Source: Azoarcus_F sp048158365
Lineage (GTDB): Bacteria; Pseudomonadota; Gammaproteobacteria; Burkholderiales; Rhodocyclaceae
DNA length: 64,000 nt
Reading direction: 5' to 3' (one strand)
Assembly (NCBI GenBank): GCA_048158365.1
Contig: JBLLNL010000005.1
Part shown: positions 61,385-64,000 of the stretch, piece by piece
Layout of the letters: every line of letters starts with the position of its first letter
Numbering within the stretch: position 1 is the first letter of the stretch
Notes under the pieces: generated by a model
Told to the model about the DNA's origin: nothing
What the model saw: only the letters and a program-made list of their open reading frames with translations
Database searches by the model: none
Program-made: the position numbers and the translations under genes

Positions 61385-61951
61385 TCAGGCAGTTTTCTTG
61401 CTGCGGGTCACCGGCGCCACGGAACGGCCGACCGCCTTCACCGCGGCGTCGGTCGCGGCAGTCAGGTTGGTTTCGGCGATCTCGACCACCTGACGACTGG
61501 CCTTGCTGACCTGGTCATAGGTGGAGTTTGCAGCGGCGATGCTGGTCTTCACCGCGGCCAGCGCGGCGTCGGATCCGACCGGGGCCGCCGCCGCGATCTT
61601 CTCGATTTCGGTCGCAAGCACCTTGTTCATCTCGGCAAACTGGACTTCGAACGGCTTGACCGCGTCCTCGACCCCCTGCGCCAGGATCTCATAGCAGTTG
61701 CGATGGTAGGCGAGTGCCTTCTCGGCGAGGGGCTTGACGAAGGCGGCCTGAAGGCTGAGCAGTTCTTCCGGGCGTTTGGCAGCCAGCACCTGGCGTACGA
61801 TCGCGCTACCGTCTTCAAGCACGGCACGGGCGGTGTTAAGGTTGAGTGCGATCAGGCGCTCGGACGCGTCGAACGTGGTCCGGGCGGCGTTCAACGCGGA
61901 TTCGGTTGCAGATTTGTGGGCGGCGGACAGGTTCTGTGGGGTTGCGATCAT
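61385..61951 (-). CDS. phaP: Phasin family protein (PhaP)
   Basis: A 188-residue, Ala-rich, helical protein with the phasin pattern: ASERLIALNLNTARAVLEDG, RPEELLSLQAAFVKPLAEKA and YHRNCYEILAQG. Phasins coat polyhydroxyalkanoate granules. The ATG at 61951 follows AGGAG. The strong promoter at 62033-62060 and nearby TGCA-type palindromes fit control by the PhaR repressor (inference). Confidence 0.9.
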   Translation of the reverse strand: MIATPQNLSAAHKSATESALNAARTTFDASERLIALNLNTARAVLEDGSAIVRQVLAAKRPEELLSLQAAFVKPLAEKALAYHRNCYEILAQGVEDAVKPFEVQFAEMNKVLATEIEKIAAAAPVGSDAALAAVKTSIAAANSTYDQVSKASRQVVEIAETNLTAATDAAVKAVGRSVAPVTRSKKTA

Positions 61952-62021
61952 GGTGGTTCTCCTTGGATGAATGAACGTTGCGATTGACTGACGCCACCTT
62001 CGAAGGCCTTTAATGACGCAG

Positions 62022-62082
62022 TGCACAATTGCATTGTAGAGCAGCAGAACTGGAAGTCAAGGATGTTTTGTTGCAGCGCAAC
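62022..62082 (-). promoter_or_regulatory. Promoter and operator-like repeats of the phasin gene
   Basis: On the minus strand TTGACT (62060-62055) is followed after 16 bp by TACAAT (62038-62033), a strong sigma-70 match. A palindrome GTTGCAGCGCAAC (62070-62082) lies just upstream of -35, and TGCACAATTGCA (62022-62033) covers the start side of -10. Two TGCA-containing sites flanking a phaP promoter recall PhaR operators; binding is not shown. Confidence 0.6.
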
Positions 62083-62183
62083 ATATCGTAGTGCTGTGTT
62101 CGGGGTGCCCGCCTGATGTGCGGTTGGACGACCTGCGTGCGCCGCTATGCGGACCTGCTTTCACGTTGGAAGGTGTCGTGCGG

Positions 62184-63386
62184 ATGACGGTTCTGCCGGT
62201 CGTCGCAGTCATCTTCCTGCTGATGTTGCCGGTTACGGGCATGGTGCCGGTGCTGTCCGGGCTCACGGTCGACCGGTACCCGGAAGCAGGGGATCTTGCG
62301 CGTCACCTGTTCATGTCCGTGAACATGATCGGTGCGATCCTGGCTGCGCCGCTGGCCGGACTGCTGTCGGACAGCCTGGGTCGTCGCGTCCCGCTGATCG
62401 CGGCCGCATTCGCACTGAACGGCTTGAGCCTGCTGATGATCACCGGCGACTGGCGCTATGAAGTGCTGCTGATGTGGCGTTTCATCGAAGGCTGCGCCCA
62501 CATGACGTCGCTGTCGCTGCTGATGACGCTCGGAGCGGATCACGCCCGACGCGAGGGGCTCGGTGCGACCATGGGTGGCGTCGGCGCAGCGGTCAGTCTG
62601 GGGGTCGCGGTCGGTGCCCCGCTGGGAGGCTGGCTGGGCGGGAACTCTGCGCTGCTGGTGCCGCAACTGGGCGGCGCACTGATGCTCGCGCTGGCGGTCG
62701 CTGTGCCATTGATGCTGCGCGATGCACCGACTCAGAGCGAACGCAAACAACCCGCTGAACTGCTGCGGGCGCTGACCGGCAATCGCATGCTCGCGGTGCC
62801 CTATGTGTTCGCTTTCGTCGATCGGCTGACGGTCGGCTTCATCGTGTCCACGTTTTCGCTGTACCTGGCCACCGTACTCGACTTTTCCCCACCCCGGATC
62901 GGGCTGGTGATGGCCGCTTTCCTGATCCCTTTCTCGCTGCTGACCTGGCCGGCCGGGGCGTTGAGCCGGCGCTGGGATCGGCTGGGCATGATGATCGTGG
63001 GCAGCCTGCTCTACGGGGTGTTTCTGGCCGCGCTGGGCTATGCGACCGCCGACCGGATCGTGTGGGTGATGGCGGCGGGCGGCCTGGTTGCCGCGCTGAT
63101 GTATGCACCCTGCCTGGTGCTGACGGTCGAACTGGCCGGCCCCGGTCAGCGCGCGAGCACCCTCGCCGGATTCAACATGGCGGGTTCGCTGGGCTTCGCG
63201 CTCGGACCGCTGATCGCCGGCACGCTGGTTGCGGGCTTCCGCTCGGCGGCACTCGACCCCTATCTGCCGGTGTTCATCGTGATCGCGGCGATCGAGATCC
63301 TCATCGCGCTGCTGATGCTGCCCTTGTGGCTGCGGCGGCGGCAGGCGCGACGGCGTGACCCGCAGCCGACGCGATCAGTTGGCTGA
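62184..63386 (+). CDS. MFS transporter
   Basis: About 400 residues with 12 predicted helices. Major-facilitator motifs include LLSDSLGRRVPLIAAA between helices 2 and 3 and RRWDRLGMMIVG in the second half. Substrate unknown. The ATG at 62184 is chosen; a GTG 6 nt earlier has better spacing from GGAAGG. The last 12 nt overlap the end of the hemerythrin-like gene on the other strand. Confidence 0.85.
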   Translation: MTVLPVVAVIFLLMLPVTGMVPVLSGLTVDRYPEAGDLARHLFMSVNMIGAILAAPLAGLLSDSLGRRVPLIAAAFALNGLSLLMITGDWRYEVLLMWRFIEGCAHMTSLSLLMTLGADHARREGLGATMGGVGAAVSLGVAVGAPLGGWLGGNSALLVPQLGGALMLALAVAVPLMLRDAPTQSERKQPAELLRALTGNRMLAVPYVFAFVDRLTVGFIVSTFSLYLATVLDFSPPRIGLVMAAFLIPFSLLTWPAGALSRRWDRLGMMIVGSLLYGVFLAALGYATADRIVWVMAAGGLVAALMYAPCLVLTVELAGPGQRASTLAGFNMAGSLGFALGPLIAGTLVAGFRSAALDPYLPVFIVIAAIEILIALLMLPLWLRRRQARRRDPQPTRSVG

Positions 63387-63959
63387 GCTGCCGAATCCGA
63401 TCGGCGCGGGTGCCAGCGCGAGAATGCGCTGGTAGAGCGTTTCGGCCTCTTCCTTGGGCTTGATGCCGAACAGCGGATTGTCATTCTCCCTGAAGGCGGT
63501 GTAAATGTCGGTCCAGTCCTGCTCGGTCAGACAGCGTTCGGCAATCGGCAGGAACACATCCTCCTCGGTGCGCAGGTGTGCCCACTCGAGTTCGGTGTAG
63601 CGCTCCGCACTGGAAAAGAACGCCTCGCGTGCTTCCGGGTCACCGTTCTGGAACGCGACCAGATGCCTGGTCAGGTTCTCGACCATCGGATATCCGAGCG
63701 TATGCTCGCGTTCGAGCTTCGCGATCAGGTCGTCGGCGTCGTGGCTACGGCGCTTGACCGCGGCGAACAGGTACTTGTCCTCCTTCGGATGGTGCCAGCG
63801 ATCCGGGTAGGACACGATGTAGTCCAGGATGGCGCGCAGCAGCGGGAAATTGGGCCTGGCACCCTTGCGCATCTCCTTGACCAGATAACGCAGTGAATAA
63901 AGCACGGCGCTGATGGCAAGATGTTCGTCCTTGATGATCTGGATCGCTCCGGGTCTCAC
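63375..63959 (-). CDS. Hemerythrin-like (HHE) cation-binding protein
   Basis: A 194-residue four-helix protein with hemerythrin-type ligands: IIKDEHLAISAVLYSL, DRWHHPKEDKYLFAAV, LEREHTLGYPMVENL and EWAHLRTEEDVFLP. It probably binds a di-iron centre and senses or carries oxygen or nitric oxide, or repairs iron-sulfur clusters. A GTG start at 63959 follows AGAGGA by 6 nt. Confidence 0.88.
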   Translation of the reverse strand: MRPGAIQIIKDEHLAISAVLYSLRYLVKEMRKGARPNFPLLRAILDYIVSYPDRWHHPKEDKYLFAAVKRRSHDADDLIAKLEREHTLGYPMVENLTRHLVAFQNGDPEAREAFFSSAERYTELEWAHLRTEEDVFLPIAERCLTEQDWTDIYTAFRENDNPLFGIKPKEEAETLYQRILALAPAPIGFGSSAN

Positions 63960-64000
63960 GGCATTCCTCTGCAGATTGCGGGTGTGGATATGTGCTGCCA

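Overview
The window is chromosomal DNA of a GC-rich betaproteobacterium, probably Rhodocyclales-like (inference). Support comes from gene order and content: dnaA-dnaN-gyrB opposite rpmH-rnpA-yidD-yidC-mnmE; rsmB-DUF4390-ntrY-ntrX-(Fe-S protein)-trkA-trkH; hemE-priA; metX-metW; a regulatory PTS (EIIA-Man, HPr, EI); and phasin genes for polyhydroxyalkanoate granules. I saw no phage, insertion sequence, CRISPR array, rRNA or tRNA.

Layout. 1-4050: a membrane-protein tail, a small membrane protein and a leftward three-gene unit (amidase, flavin amino-acid 2-monooxygenase, guanidinobutyrase) that together spell the arginine oxygenase route to GABA and urea. 4278-11549: a Ycf46-type AAA ATPase, a small OB-fold lipoprotein, a Mre11/Rad50-like pair, and trmA. 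11599-17330: leftward gyrB, dnaN and dnaA, with the wreck of a PAS-GGDEF-EAL gene lying in frame just behind the gyrB stop. 17561-23823: rightward rpmH, rnpA, yidD, yidC, mnmE, then a TSUP permease bracketed by two parS sites, then speD-speE. Two intrinsic-terminator-shaped hairpins sit inside the coding sequences of rnpA and mnmE. 23866-34046: rsmB to trkH, then hemE. 34047-34451 is an AT-rich intergenic region with several DnaA boxes, the best-looking replication origin in the window although it is about 17 kb from dnaA. 34452-36638 is priA.

36701-42622: a leftward mak-SMUG1-ampG group and a large PAS-GGDEF-EAL protein. 42982-47724: a small unknown protein, metW-metX under a SAM-II riboswitch with a terminator, and ptsI-ptsH-EIIA. 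47804-53586: a phasin-like protein with a helix-hairpin-helix tail; a rightward unit of a BCCT transporter, a cNMP/CBS/DUF294 protein and a DnaQ-fold exonuclease; then the C-terminal scrap of a YqhA (UPF0114) gene, in frame behind the stop of the next gene. 53587-63959: YbiT-type ABC-F ATPase, GNAT acetyltransferase, DUF3592 protein, TrhP/YegQ peptidase-family protein, a 191-bp nested inverted-repeat element, M1-like peptidase, ChaN-like lipoprotein, phasin with a PhaR-like promoter layout, MFS transporter and a hemerythrin-like protein.

The most unusual signals are: the DnaA-box cluster between hemE and priA together with the parS pair; terminator-like hairpins embedded in rnpA and mnmE; NtrX with an eroded AAA+ domain; the arginine oxygenase unit; the SAM-II switch; the SMUG1-type glycosylase in an ampG unit; and the nested palindromic element.
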